Source: Hoeflea sp. BAL378
GTDB lineage: Bacteria; Pseudomonadota; Alphaproteobacteria; Rhizobiales; Rhizobiaceae
NCBI RefSeq assembly: GCF_000759435.1
Contig: NZ_JRJG01000037.1
Location: 1 to 64,000 of the forward strand
Direction: 5' to 3'
Length of the DNA stretch: 64,000 bases
The notes under the pieces were generated by a model that searched no databases, was not told the DNA's origin, and saw only the letters and a program-made list of their open reading frames with translations. Both the position numbers and the translations under genes were made by a program. Below, piece by piece: positions 22,355 to 34,531 of this stretch. Numbering within the stretch: position 1 is the first letter of the stretch; each line of letters starts with the position of its first letter.

Positions 22355-24558
22355 CTAGGCGGGTGTGAACATCAGTGTCGCCAATGGCGGCAATGTCAGT
22401 TCCGCAATGGAGCGCCCATCCTCCAGACGTGTCGCCACCTCGCCGAGATTGCCCTTGCCGGACCCACCATAGATGGTTGAGTCCGAATTGAAAATCTCAC
22501 GCCAGGTGCCTTCCTGCGGCATCGCCACCCGGTAGCCGACCCGGAAGGCCGGCGTCAGGTTCGCGACGATCACCACCGGCTTTTCACCGGGCGCGCGGCG
22601 GACCCAGGCAAACACCGAATTGGCGCTGTCGTCGGCGACCAGCCATTCGAAGCCTTCCGGTTCGCAATCGCGGGCGTGCAGGGCCGGCGTCCGGGCATAC
22701 AGCCGGTTGAGATCGCGCACCAGGTCCTGCATGCCCGAGTGGCGCGGATCGTCGAGATGGTCCCAGTCAAGCTGCCGGGCCTCGCTCCACTCGCCGCGCT
22801 GGGCGAATTCCTGCCCCATGAACAGCAGCTTCTTGCCCGGGTAGCCCCACATGAAGCCGAAATAGGCGCGCAGATTGGCAAATTTCTGCCATTCGTCGCC
22901 GGCCATCCGGGTCAGCAGCGTGCCCTTGCCATGCACCACCTCGTCGTGGCTGATCGGCAGCACGAAATTCTCCGAGAAGGCGTAGAGCAGGCCGAAGGTC
23001 AGGTCATTGTGATGGTGGCTGCGATGGATCGGGTCGCGCTGAAAATAGTTCAGCGTGTCATGCATGAACCCCATGTTCCATTTGAAGCCGAAGCCGAGCC
23101 CGCCCTCGTGCACCGGGGCGGAAACCTTGGGCCAGGAGGTCGATTCCTCGGCAATGGTGACGATGCCGGGATGGCTGCCGTAGACGGCCTTGTTCATCTG
23201 GCGCAGGAATTCGACCGCGTCGAGGTTCTCCCGGCCGCCCTCCTTGTTGGGGATCCACTCGCCTTCCTTGCGGGAGTAATCGAGATAGAGCATCGAGGCC
23301 ACCGCATCCACGCGCAGGCCGTCGACATGATAGGTCTCGGCCCAGAACAGCGCGTTGTTGACGAGGAAGGACGAGACCTCGCGCCGGCCAAAATTGTAGA
23401 TCGCGGTGTTCCAGTCCGGATGAAACCCCTGGCGCGGATCGGCATGCTCATAAAGCGCGGTGCCGTCGAAATGCGCCAGGCCATGGGCGTCGGTGGGGAA
23501 ATGCGCCGGCACCCAGTCGACGATGACGCCGAGGCCCACCTGGTGTGCGCCGTCAACGAAGCGGGCGAAGCCCTCGGGCTCGCCGAAGCGGGCAGAGGGC
23601 GCGTAGAGCCCGGTGGTCTGGTATCCCCAGGAGGGATCGTAAGGGTGCTCGGAGACCGGCAGGAATTCGATGTGGGTGAAGCCCATTTCCACGCAATAGG
23701 GAATGAGCTCGTCGCCGAGCTCGTCCCAGGACATGAAAGTCCCGTCGGCGCGCCGGCGCCAGGAGCCGGGGTGGACCTCGTAGATCGACATCGGTTGCCG
23801 GCGGGCGTCGACCTTGCTCCAGTGGGCGCGGTGGGCGCTGTCGCCCCATTCGTGGTCGAGGTCGGCGGCGACGATGGACGCGGTGGCCGGCCTGAGTTCG
23901 GCGCGGCGGGCGAAGGGGTCCGCCTTCAGCGGCAGTCTCTCGCCGTTTGGCCCGAGGATCTCGTATTTGTAGGCCGAGCCGGGCCTGACGCCGGGCGCGA
24001 AGATTTCCCAGATCCCGACATCGGCGCGGCGGCGCATGACATGGCGGCGGCCGTCCCAGTCGTTGAAATCGCCGACGACGGAGACGCGGCGCGCATTGGG
24101 CGCCCAGACGGCGAAATGCACCCCGTCCGACCCCTCATGATGGATCGGATGGGCGCCGAGCTTGTCGAAAAGCCGCAAATGCGAGCCTTCGGCGATGAAG
24201 TAGTCGTCCATCGGGCCGAGCACGGGACCATAGGAGTAGGGGTCCGGGATCTCCCAGGCGGCGTCGGCGTTGGCTGCCGCGTAGCGCAGCGGCTGTCGTC
24301 CGGCAATGTCGATCGGTCCCTCGAACAGGCCCGGGGCTGCGCCCGGCTCGAGCAGCCCGGCGGGCTTGCCGTCGAGCGTCAGCGCCCTGATCTCGGTGGC
24401 GCCGGGTGCAAAGACGCGGGCGATGAACCCGCCATCAAATTGCTGCACGCCAAGAACGGAAAACGGGTTTCCATGCGTGCCGGAAGCGATCGCTTCTGCC
24501 TCGACGACCGGAAGGTGAAAGTCCTTCCGGATCGCATCGCGCACGGTTCCCTTTTGGG

Positions 24559-24562
<4 letters not shown>
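22355..24562 (-). CDS. glgB: 1,4-alpha-glucan branching enzyme
   Basis: A 735-residue GH13 branching enzyme creating alpha-1,6 branches. It has two N-terminal carbohydrate-binding modules (about 30-120 and 130-230) and a catalytic domain containing [20 protein letters not shown] (nucleophile Asp), TIAEEST (acid Glu) and [16 protein letters not shown]. The ATG at 24562 overlaps the glgP stop by four bases; an ATG at 24577 with AAGGA just upstream would add five residues and is equally possible. Confidence 0.97.
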
Positions 24563-27024
<2,462 letters not shown>

Positions 27025-27428
27025 CAAATGTCCCGTTCTTCTTGGGCCTGCGCGCGGCGGACGCCGTCGGCGCGCAGGAATTGACGTGAGCGAGCGTTTG
27101 ACAGAGCATTGAATGATTTTACCGTCAATATCCAGAATTAAATCCATTAGATCGCGCATTCTCCGGGAAAATGTCGCGGTTCCCCGGTCATCCCAGCCTG
27201 TTTTTTGGCCGTTCTGGCGTGAAAGCGGGCAGGCGGGGCGAACCTCGTCCGTGGCGGGGGCAGGGGCATGCCTGCGCATGCTCTTGAGACCGGAATGCAC
27301 AAATTGTGAGCGTGACCTTTTTTTTGGCAAAGGCCGATTGACAACGGGCGGGAACCGAGTTTCTTTTTGTTCATACAAAACGATCGGACGCCGTCGAAGG
27401 CGCCGACATCCAGAAGGGACAGCCAGAC
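27025..27428. other. Intergenic region between divergent glgP and an ABC transporter gene
   Basis: 404 bases with no convincing gene. It must contain the glgP promoter on the minus strand and the transporter promoter on the plus strand. TTGACA at 27338-27343 is a good -35 for the plus strand, but the hexamer 17 bases on (TTCTTT) is a poor -10. Several AT-rich runs (27110-27150, 27318-27327, 27361-27375) stand out from the GC-rich background. Confidence 0.5.
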
Positions 27429-28256
27429 ATGAACTTCAAAGCACTCATGACCACAGCCATCGCGGGTTTCATCGGCCTGGCCGCCCTGGGCGCGGCGCAT
27501 GCCGAGGATGTTCTTGACAAGGTCAAGGCGGCCGGCGTCCTCAAGGTCGGCACCGAAACCGCCTTCGCCCCGTTCGATTTCATTGACGCGGGCGAGCATG
27601 TCGGCCTCAATGTCGATCTGTTCGCCGAGATCGGCAAGGAACTCGGTGTCGAGATCGAATGGGTGACGCTGCCCTGGGACGGCGTGTTCCCGGGCCTGGA
27701 ATCGGGCAAGTTCGACATGGTCGCGGGTCCGGCGACGATCACCAATGACCGCATGAAGCGGTTCCGCTTCACCTCGCCGATCGCCGAAGCCACCGTGGCG
27801 CTGCTCAAGAAAGCCGGTGACGAAACCATCATGAAACCCGAGGACATCGCCGGCAAGCCGGTCGGCTCGGGCAAGGCCACGGCGCAGCTCGCCCAGGTGA
27901 TCGAGTACGGCAACACGCTGCCGAGCCCGATCGAGCCGATGGAATATGTGAGCTTCAACGAGGCCTATGCGGATCTCGCCGCCGGCCGCGTGGTGGCCGT
28001 GGCGAACTCGTTCCCCAACATCGCCTATGTCGCGCAGCAGCGCCCGGAAACCTTCGAGCTTGTCGAGCCGCCGTTCGGGGTCAAGACCTATTTCGGCTTT
28101 CCCGGCCGTCCCGAACCCGAATACGCCACGCTGATGGACGCGATCGACGCGGCGCTCGCCACCATCAAGGCCGATGGCCGCATGGGCGAGATCCAGAAGA
28201 AGTGGTTCGGCGTCGAATTCGACACGCCGGAAAAGATCGAAAAGGCCAATATCTGA
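27429..28256 (+). CDS. Polar amino acid ABC transporter substrate-binding protein
   Basis: A 275-residue periplasmic family 3 solute-binding protein. A signal peptide ending AALGAAHA is followed by EDVLDKVKAAGVLKVGTETAFAPFDF. Binding-site segments typical of the family are FDMVAGPATITNDRMKRFRFTSPI, with the Arg that holds the alpha-carboxylate, and YVSFNEAYADLAAGRVVAV. The ligand cannot be predicted; acidic, basic and modified amino acids are all used by close families. First gene of a four-gene import operon, separated from the permeases by a stem-loop. Confidence 0.93.
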   Translation: MNFKALMTTAIAGFIGLAALGAAHAEDVLDKVKAAGVLKVGTETAFAPFDFIDAGEHVGLNVDLFAEIGKELGVEIEWVTLPWDGVFPGLESGKFDMVAGPATITNDRMKRFRFTSPIAEATVALLKKAGDETIMKPEDIAGKPVGSGKATAQLAQVIEYGNTLPSPIEPMEYVSFNEAYADLAAGRVVAVANSFPNIAYVAQQRPETFELVEPPFGVKTYFGFPGRPEPEYATLMDAIDAALATIKADGRMGEIQKKWFGVEFDTPEKIEKANI

Positions 28257-28273
28257 TCCGTCCCCAATTGAAT

Positions 28274-28310
28274 GCCGCCGCCGGAGACCAGCTTCGGCGG
28301 CGGTCTGTTT
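28274..28310 (+). terminator. Intercistronic stem-loop after the binding-protein gene
   Basis: CCGCCGCCGGAG (28275-28286) pairs with CTTCGGCGGCGG (28292-28303) with one G-T pair, followed by TCTGTTT. Such structures between binding-protein and permease genes usually attenuate transcription or protect the upstream mRNA, giving excess binding protein. Confidence 0.65.
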
Positions 28311-28349
28311 CATTGCGGTGAATGATCGCGTTTCCGGAAAGGTCCTCCC

Positions 28350-28991
28350 ATGTCATGGAAGCTGTTCTGGCTTCTGGTCGAGGCGTCGAGGCTGACGATC
28401 ATCCTCAGCGCGGTCTCCATCTCCATCGGGTTTCTCCTCTCGTCGGTGGTTTGCGCTGCGGTGATGTCCGGCAACCGGACGGCGCGCATGGCGGGCAAGC
28501 TGTTCGTCAGCTTCTTCCGCGGGACACCGCTCCTCGTGCAGCTTCTGCTCATCTACTATCTCCTACCGCAGATCGGGCTGAACGTCCCGAGCGAGGTGGC
28601 GGCGATCGTCGGCATGTCCCTGTGCACCGCCGCCTATCAGGCCGAGATCCTGCGCGGGGGATTTGCGAGCGTTCCCAAGGGGCTGGTCGAGGCCGCGAAC
28701 ATGTGCGGCTTTTCGCCGGCGGCCACCTTCCGCAGGATCCGGCTGCCGATCGCCGTGCAACTGACGATCCCGGCGCTGACCAGCGAAGCCATCATGATGC
28801 TCAAATCCTCGTCGCTGGTCTCGGTGGTGGGCGTGATCGAACTCACGCGCATGGCGCAGGATCTGGCCGCCAGCACCTACCGGCCGCTGGAGCTCTATGC
28901 CGCCGCAGGCTTCGTCTATCTCGTCATCAACATCGTGGTCGCGGCCCTGGGCCTCGGGCTGGAACGGCGCATGAGCTGGGGGCGGCTATGA
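28350..28991 (+). CDS. Amino acid ABC transporter permease (HisQM/GlnP type), first subunit
   Basis: A 213-residue inner-membrane permease with about five helices. FFRGTPLLVQLLLIYYLLPQ and the EAA loop LVEAANMCGFSPAATFRRIRLPIA are diagnostic for polar amino-acid uptake systems. The start lies 93 bases after the binding-protein gene, beyond the stem-loop. The stop overlaps the next permease start by four bases, so the two permeases probably form a heterodimer. Confidence 0.95.
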   Translation: MSWKLFWLLVEASRLTIILSAVSISIGFLLSSVVCAAVMSGNRTARMAGKLFVSFFRGTPLLVQLLLIYYLLPQIGLNVPSEVAAIVGMSLCTAAYQAEILRGGFASVPKGLVEAANMCGFSPAATFRRIRLPIAVQLTIPALTSEAIMMLKSSSLVSVVGVIELTRMAQDLAASTYRPLELYAAAGFVYLVINIVVAALGLGLERRMSWGRL

Positions 28992-29656
28992 CCTTCGATC
29001 TCGACCTCATCATCAGTTTCCTGCCCGATATCGTCCGGGCGCTGGGCGTCACCATCCTGTTGTGGATCGCCGGGTCGATCCTCGGCATCATCTTGGGCTT
29101 CGTGATCGCCGTCCTGCGCCGTTACGGCTCGCGGACGGTCGACCTCGCGCTGCTGGCGCCGGTCGAGCTGATCCGCGGCACGCCGTTCCTGGTGCAGGTT
29201 TTCCTGCTCTATTACGGAGGACCCTTCATCGGCCTGTCGCTCGACAGCATCACCGCGGGGCTTCTGGGGCTCACCATCTACGGGGCGGCCTATTATTCCG
29301 AGCTGTGGCGCAGCGGCTTCATCGCCATTCCCAAGGGGCACATCGAGGCCGCGCAATGCGTCGGGCTCAACCGCAGGCAGACGCTCAGGCGGATCATCCT
29401 GCCCGAAATGACCATGCTGCTGCTGCCGTCCATGGTCAACATGACCATTCTGATGCTCAAGGAGACCGCCATCCTGTCGATCATATCAGTGCCCGAACTG
29501 ACCCTCGCCGTCAGCGCGCTGGGCACGAAATATTACGCCTTCGTCGAGGGCTTCGCCATTCTGGCGCTGGTCTACTGGGCTCTGGTGGAAGCCTGCAGCG
29601 CAATGGGCCGCTATGCCGAAAGCCGACTTTCCAAATACAGGTTCGCAGCAACATGA
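28988..29656 (+). CDS. Amino acid ABC transporter permease, second subunit
   Basis: A 222-residue partner permease starting at the overlapping ATGA (28988). LIRGTPFLVQVFLLYYGGPF and the EAA loop HIEAAQCVGLNRRQTLRRIILPE are present. It is homologous to the preceding subunit and overlaps the ATPase gene by four bases. Reading upstream of 28988 in this frame runs over the first permease and is not coding. Confidence 0.95.
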   Translation: MTFDLDLIISFLPDIVRALGVTILLWIAGSILGIILGFVIAVLRRYGSRTVDLALLAPVELIRGTPFLVQVFLLYYGGPFIGLSLDSITAGLLGLTIYGAAYYSELWRSGFIAIPKGHIEAAQCVGLNRRQTLRRIILPEMTMLLLPSMVNMTILMLKETAILSIISVPELTLAVSALGTKYYAFVEGFAILALVYWALVEACSAMGRYAESRLSKYRFAAT

Positions 29657-30447
29657 CCGATACGCCCGCCATCAAGGTTGAAAAGCTCGTCAAGCGGTTT
29701 GGCAAGAACACGGTGCTTGACGGCATCGATCTGATCGTGCCGCGGGGTCAGGTCACCTGCCTGATCGGTCCGTCGGGCTCGGGCAAGAGCACGCTCCTGC
29801 GCTGCATCGCGCTGCTTGAGGAAGCCAATGAAGGCTTCATCGAGATCGACGGCGAACCGCTGGGTTTCAGCAGCGGAGACTTCGGCGAGCGCAACCGGCT
29901 GCCGGCTGCGCAGACCCGCAAGGTGCGCTCGCGCATCGGCATGGTGTTCCAGCAATTCAATCTCTGGCCGCACATGACGGCACTCGGCAATGTCGCCGAG
30001 GCACTGGTGACGGTGCGGGGAATGGCGCGCAAGGATGCGGAGGAGCGGGCCATGGCGCAATTGTCCAATGTGGGCCTGCGGGAGCGGGCCGGCCATTATC
30101 CGAGCGAGCTCTCGGGCGGCCAGCAGCAGCGGGTCGCCATCGCGCGTGCGCTGGCGCTGGATCCAGGCATCATGCTGTTTGACGAGCCGACCTCTTCGCT
30201 CGATCCGGAACTGACCGGAGAGGTTCTCAACGTCATGCGCGACCTCGCGCAAAGCGGCATGACCATGCTGGTCGTCACGCACGAGATCGGATTTGCGGCC
30301 TCGGTCGGGTCGAAGATCGTGTTCCTGGATCATGGAAAGAAGATCGTCGAGGGTAAGCCCGACGAGGTTTTCGGCAAGCCGCGGCATGAACGGATCGAGC
30401 AGTTCCTCGACACCTATCTCGACCGGGGCGCGGCGACGCTGCTTTGA
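29653..30447 (+). CDS. Amino acid ABC transporter ATP-binding protein
   Basis: A 264-residue ATPase driving the importer. Walker A is GPSGSGKST near residue 39, the Q-loop lies in VFQQFNLWPHMT, the signature is LSGGQQQRVAIARAL, Walker B is IMLFDEPTSSLD, and the switch His is in VVTHEIGF. A short insertion (GFSSGDFGERNRLPAAQTRKV) before the Q-loop is longer than in most relatives. It overlaps the second permease by four bases and is followed after 62 bases by the Rieske oxygenase gene on the same strand. Confidence 0.96.
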   Translation: MTDTPAIKVEKLVKRFGKNTVLDGIDLIVPRGQVTCLIGPSGSGKSTLLRCIALLEEANEGFIEIDGEPLGFSSGDFGERNRLPAAQTRKVRSRIGMVFQQFNLWPHMTALGNVAEALVTVRGMARKDAEERAMAQLSNVGLRERAGHYPSELSGGQQQRVAIARALALDPGIMLFDEPTSSLDPELTGEVLNVMRDLAQSGMTMLVVTHEIGFAASVGSKIVFLDHGKKIVEGKPDEVFGKPRHERIEQFLDTYLDRGAATLL

Positions 30448-30509
30448 TGTGACAAAGCCGCAGAGGAATGAGACACTTCGGAGAGGCCGGGACGACGGGG
30501 AGACGTGCG

Positions 30510-31547
30510 ATGTTTGTGAAGAATGCATGGTATGTGGCGGCCCTCGATCACGAGGTCGACCGCAAGCTCACCCAGGTCAGGATCCTGGGCGAGAACGTGC
30601 TGCTCTACAGGCGGCAGGACGGCGTGGCGGTGGCGCTCGAAGACGCCTGTCCGCACCGCAAGCTTCCCCTGTCGATGGGGCGGCTGCTGGGCGACGAGGT
30701 CGAGTGCGGCTATCACGGGCTGCGGTTTGATTGCGAGGGCACCTGCACCCGGGTTCCGGGCGCCGAACGCATTCCCCATGTCGCCCGGGTGCGCGCCTTT
30801 CCGCTGGTGGAGCGCTACGGCATGCTGTGGATCTGGCCCGGCGAAGCGGCGCTCGCCGATCCCGCCAGGATTTTCAGCATCGACCAGTGGGACAATCCCG
30901 ACTGGGGCAAAAGCCGCGGCGACGCGATGGTGGTCGACTGCAACTATCTCTACATCACCGACAATCTGCTCGATCCCTCCCATGTCGCCTGGGTGCATCA
31001 ATCGTCCTTCGGCAATGCGGCCTGCGAGGACGTGCCGGTCAACACGCTCGAAAAGGAAGACGGTGTTGTCGTCTCGCGCTGGATGCTCGATGTCGATGTG
31101 GCGCCGTTCTACGCGCCGTTCGTCAAGTTTACGGGCAACGCCGACCGCGAGCAGCATTACGAGGTGCGCTATCCGTGCCACGCCATCATCCGCGCCGTTT
31201 TCGTTCCGGCGGGAACCGGCGGGCCGGGCAAGCCATTGCACGAGGACGTGTTCCTCATGGACAGCTACAATTTCATGACGCCGATCGACGAGAAACGGAC
31301 CCGCTACTTCTGGTTCCAGATGCGCAATTTCGCGCCGGGCGACGAGGAGGTATCGGCGCAGTTCGGACGCGCCGTCCAGGCGGCGTTCGAGGAGGACCGC
31401 ATCGTGCTCAATGCCGTGCAGATCGGCATGGACACGATGACGACGCCCAACCTCAACCTGAAGATCGACAAGGGCCCGATCAAGTTCCGCCAGCAGATCG
31501 AGCGGATGGTCGATGCCGAACGGCGGATGCTGCAGGCGGCCGAATAG
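30510..31547 (+). CDS. Rieske non-haem iron oxygenase, VanA-like
   Basis: A 345-residue oxygenase component. The Rieske centre ligands are in CPHRKLPLSMG and CGYHGLRF (CxH-x17-CxxH). The mononuclear iron site is in NYLYITDNLLDPSHVAWVH, which supplies the Asp and two His. The N-terminus MFVKNAWYVAAL resembles vanillate O-demethylase oxygenase and related demethylases. No ferredoxin/reductase partner is encoded beside it, so electrons must come from elsewhere. The ATG at 30510 has GGGGAGA eight bases upstream. The position between an amino-acid importer and a ureohydrolase suggests a nitrogen-containing substrate, but that is inference. Confidence 0.87.
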   Translation: MFVKNAWYVAALDHEVDRKLTQVRILGENVLLYRRQDGVAVALEDACPHRKLPLSMGRLLGDEVECGYHGLRFDCEGTCTRVPGAERIPHVARVRAFPLVERYGMLWIWPGEAALADPARIFSIDQWDNPDWGKSRGDAMVVDCNYLYITDNLLDPSHVAWVHQSSFGNAACEDVPVNTLEKEDGVVVSRWMLDVDVAPFYAPFVKFTGNADREQHYEVRYPCHAIIRAVFVPAGTGGPGKPLHEDVFLMDSYNFMTPIDEKRTRYFWFQMRNFAPGDEEVSAQFGRAVQAAFEEDRIVLNAVQIGMDTMTTPNLNLKIDKGPIKFRQQIERMVDAERRMLQAAE

Positions 31548-31575
31548 GACGCCACTTCGCTCCAATTGAGATGAT

Positions 31576-32550
31576 TCAGGCCGGGTTTCGAGCGTTGACG
31601 GCGGTTGCGAGCACGCACAACAGTTCGAACATGATCGAGATGCCGAGCCAGGCTGTGCCGCCGGAGGCGTCGAACGGCGGCGAGACCTCGACGAGATCGG
31701 CGCCGATGATGTCGACGCCGGCAAGTTCACGGACAACCTGAAGCGCCTGGAACGAGTTCGGCCCGCCCACTTCCGGCGTTCCCGTTCCCGGCGCGAAGGC
31801 CGGATCGACGAAGTCGATGTCGTAGGAGACATAGGTCGGCTTTCCGCCGGCGATCTCGCGGGCCTCGGCCATCACGTCGGCGACGCCGCGGGCGAAGAAC
31901 TCCTCGATCCGGATCAGGCGGACGCCGACGGCCTTCGCGAAATCCAGGTCTTCTGTGTCGTAGCTGGTGCCGCGGATGCCGATCTGCACCACGCGCTTGG
32001 GGTCGAGCAGGCCTTCCTCGATGGCGCGCCGGAACGGGGTGCCGTGGGTGAATCTGGAGCCGTTGAAATAGCTGTCGAACAGGTCGGTGTGGCTGTCGAA
32101 ATGGATCATGCCGACCGGCGCATCTGACGCCAGTCCGCGCAGGATCGGCAGGGAGCACAGATGATCGCCGCCGGCCGTCAGCGGCGCTATGTCGGCCTGC
32201 TTTACCCGCGTGTAGAACGCGCTCATGCGGTTGAGCGAATCCATCAGGTCGGCCGGGTTGGGCGGGACATCGCCGAGATCGGCGCAATTGACCAGTTCGA
32301 ACGGCCGGATGCCGGTGGCGCCGTTTCCGGCGCGGATCATGGTCGACAGGTCGCGCAACTGGCGCGGTCCATGCCGCGGCCCGGGCCGGTTGGTGGTGCC
32401 GCCGTCCCAGGGGGCGCCGATCAGGCCGATCTGGACCTCCGCGATGCGCGGGTCCTCGAGCGGCACATGCGGAAGACGCATGAACGTCGCCACGCCGGCA
32501 AATCGCGGCAGGTCAAAGCCCGACACGGGATGGAAAAACGGATCGCCCAT
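31576..32550 (-). CDS. Ureohydrolase of the agmatinase/guanidinobutyrase family
   Basis: A 324-residue binuclear manganese enzyme cleaving a guanidino group to urea and an amine. Metal-ligand motifs are all present: AGGDHLCSLP, HFDSHTD, SYDIDFVDPAFAPGTGTPE, and the C-terminal ADLVEVSPPFD. HFDSHTD and the long N-terminus (GAPWDGGTTNRPGPRHGPR) fit the guanidinobutyrase/guanidinopropionase/agmatinase branch rather than arginase. The exact substrate cannot be assigned. The ATG at 32550 follows GGAG by six bases. It is convergent with the Rieske gene (28-base gap). Confidence 0.9.
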   Translation of the reverse strand: MGDPFFHPVSGFDLPRFAGVATFMRLPHVPLEDPRIAEVQIGLIGAPWDGGTTNRPGPRHGPRQLRDLSTMIRAGNGATGIRPFELVNCADLGDVPPNPADLMDSLNRMSAFYTRVKQADIAPLTAGGDHLCSLPILRGLASDAPVGMIHFDSHTDLFDSYFNGSRFTHGTPFRRAIEEGLLDPKRVVQIGIRGTSYDTEDLDFAKAVGVRLIRIEEFFARGVADVMAEAREIAGGKPTYVSYDIDFVDPAFAPGTGTPEVGGPNSFQALQVVRELAGVDIIGADLVEVSPPFDASGGTAWLGISIMFELLCVLATAVNARNPA

Positions 32551-32770
32551 GATGTCTCCGGAATGCGGGTGAGATGGAAACAATGTCCGGCATCGGGAGA
32601 CGCCGGCCGGGCCGAGTTTAGACAGATTTCGGGGCCCGAGTCTCGCCGTTTCTGCGGCCGCAATCACTTTGGAATCGTCCGCCGGGACACGGCGCTTCCC
32701 TCGGAAGCGACAGGGCAAACGGGCGGATCCGGGGCTGTGTCGATGCTGTCGTCAAGGAAGGGGGATCGGA

Positions 32771-32845
32771 TGGTGGGCGTAACAGGGATTGAACCTGTGA
32801 CCCCTACAATGTCAATGTAGTGCTCTCCCGCTGAGCTATACGCCC
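32771..32845 (-). tRNA. tRNA-Val (anticodon GAC)
   Basis: A complete 75-nt cloverleaf on the minus strand. It has a 7-base acceptor stem GGGCGTA/TACGCCC, D arm GCTC/GAGC, anticodon stem CTACA/TGTAG with loop TTGACAT (anticodon GAC), a 5-nt variable loop, T arm ACAGG/CCTGT with loop TTCAATC, discriminator A and encoded CCA. Confidence 0.98.
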
Positions 32846-33040
32846 ATCCGATGCGCCGCATACACCACAGAAAGCCCCGCGGCGTCAACAAGAAAACGGT
32901 GCTTTTTTACCGATGGCCTTTTGCCGGCAATCGGGCTCGCGCGGGCCTTGCGCGGAGCGCCCGGCATGCCGGCGGGGCGATCCGCATCCACGGAGTCGCT
33001 GCGTCAGCGCTGGCGCCTGAGCAAAGGGGTTTGTCGGGGG

Positions 33041-33406
33041 TCAGGCGGCCTGGATCATCTTGTTGACCTCTTCGACGAGGTCGCGGAGGTGGAACGGCTT
33101 CGACAGGACTTTCGCATCCCGCGGCGCCTTGGAGTCGGGATTGAGCGCGACGGCGGCAAAGCCGGTGATGAACATGACCTTTAGATCGGGGTCGAGTTCG
33201 GTCGCCCGGCGGGCCAGTTCGATGCCGTCCATCTCCGGCATGACGATGTCGGTCAAAAGCAGCGAAAACGGTTCTTCGCGAAGACGGTCATAGGCGCTGG
33301 CGCCATTGTCAAAGGAGCGGACTTCATAGCCGGCCTTTTCGAGGGCCTTGACCAGGAAGCGGCGCATGTCGTTGTCGTCTTCGGCGAGGAGAATCTTCGG
33401 CGTCAT
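33041..33406 (-). CDS. cpdR: Single-domain response regulator CpdR
   Basis: A 121-residue receiver domain without output domain. The acidic pocket is in ILLAEDDNDMRRFLVKALE, the phosphoacceptor Asp in LLLTDIVMPEMDG, and the conserved Lys in VLSKPFHLRDLVEEVNKMI. The sequence is nearly that of alphaproteobacterial CpdR, which in its unphosphorylated form primes the ClpXP protease for substrates that control CtrA and cell-cycle progression, and is phosphorylated through CckA-ChpT. The start MTPKILLAEDD is chosen by family alignment. hutG diverges from it upstream. Confidence 0.95.
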   Translation of the reverse strand: MTPKILLAEDDNDMRRFLVKALEKAGYEVRSFDNGASAYDRLREEPFSLLLTDIVMPEMDGIELARRATELDPDLKVMFITGFAAVALNPDSKAPRDAKVLSKPFHLRDLVEEVNKMIQAA

Positions 33407-33579
33407 TATGTTTCCAGACCTGTCTTCGTGCGCGCGGAGCGCTGCCTTGCCCATCTGTACGCCATTCCAGTAAACATCAAGTGAATGATGGCGATTTTGA
33501 GATGCAAGCGAGGCGGACTGGACAGCTTCGGGGGCAACTGGCAAGGTGATTCAAGCGGTTGCAGGGTAGAGGGACAAAT

Positions 33580-34488
33580 ATGCGCGAAGCCGACGTGCTG
33601 AAAGCGGGAAACGAGCCGGAACCGGTTGCGCCCTTTGAGATTCGCCGTCCGCTGCACCAGACCGAGCCCTTCGTGTTCAATTCGCCGCATTCGGGCCGCG
33701 TCTACCCCGACTCGTTTCTGGCCATGGCGCGGCTCGACCGGATGGCGATCCGGCGCTCGGAAGACCATTATGTCGACGAATTGTTCGCCGGCGTGATCCA
33801 GCTCGGCGCGCCGCTGCTCGCGGCCCAGTTTCCGCGCGCCTGGCTCGATGTCAACCGCGAGCCCTACGAGCTTGACCCGCGCATGTTCGACGGCGCGCTG
33901 CCGTCCTACGCCAATGTCGGATCGATGCGGGTGGCGGGCGGGCTGGGCACGATCCCGCGCCTCGTCGCCGAGAACATGGAGATCTACCGGGGACGGCTCA
34001 GCGTCGAGGAGGGGCTCACGCGGATCGAGCGGGTCTACCGCCCCTATCACGCCACCCTGCGCCGCATCATCGCCCAGACCCATGTCCAGTTCGGCAAGGC
34101 GATCCTGATAGATTGCCATTCGATGCCGGCCAATGTGCGCATTGCCGGGGGCAACCAGAGGCCGGACATCATCGTCGGCGACCGCTATGGCGCCAGCGCC
34201 TCCCACGACCTCTCCCGGGCCGCCGTCTCGTTCCTGTCGGAACTCGGCTATCGCGTGGTGCGCAACAAGCCCTATGCGGGCGGCTTCATCACCGAGCACT
34301 ACGGGCGCCCGGCGCGGGGGCTGCACGCGCTGCAGATCGAGGTCAACCGCGGCCTTTACGTCGACGAGTCGACGCTGGAGCGGACCGCCGGCTTTGACCT
34401 GCTCAAGGCGGACCTGACCGAGTTCGCGGGCCAGATGATGGCGCATGTGCGCCAGGATCTTGCCGAGGACCGCCTGGCCGCGGAATAG
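33580..34488 (+). CDS. N-formylglutamate amidohydrolase family protein
   Basis: A 302-residue member of the HutG/FGase family, which hydrolyses N-formylglutamate to formate and glutamate at the end of one histidine-degradation route. Family motifs are FVFNSPHSGRVYPDSFL, SEDHYVDELF, FPRAWLDVNREPYELDPRMF and LIDCHSMPANVR. The ATG at 33580 follows AGAGGGA by six bases. No other hut genes are next to it, so it may act in general formyl-amino-acid clean-up; such solitary copies are common in Rhizobiales. Downstream lies the candidate small RNA on the other strand. Confidence 0.9.
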   Translation: MREADVLKAGNEPEPVAPFEIRRPLHQTEPFVFNSPHSGRVYPDSFLAMARLDRMAIRRSEDHYVDELFAGVIQLGAPLLAAQFPRAWLDVNREPYELDPRMFDGALPSYANVGSMRVAGGLGTIPRLVAENMEIYRGRLSVEEGLTRIERVYRPYHATLRRIIAQTHVQFGKAILIDCHSMPANVRIAGGNQRPDIIVGDRYGASASHDLSRAAVSFLSELGYRVVRNKPYAGGFITEHYGRPARGLHALQIEVNRGLYVDESTLERTAGFDLLKADLTEFAGQMMAHVRQDLAEDRLAAE

Positions 34489-34531
34489 GCTTCGGAGCGG
34501 CGAGACCGCGGTGCCCAGTGCTGCCGGGTCC

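Noticed and set aside
32551-32770. A guanidine riboswitch upstream of the ureohydrolase
   Set aside because: I looked for ykkC-type conserved elements on the minus strand and saw none.
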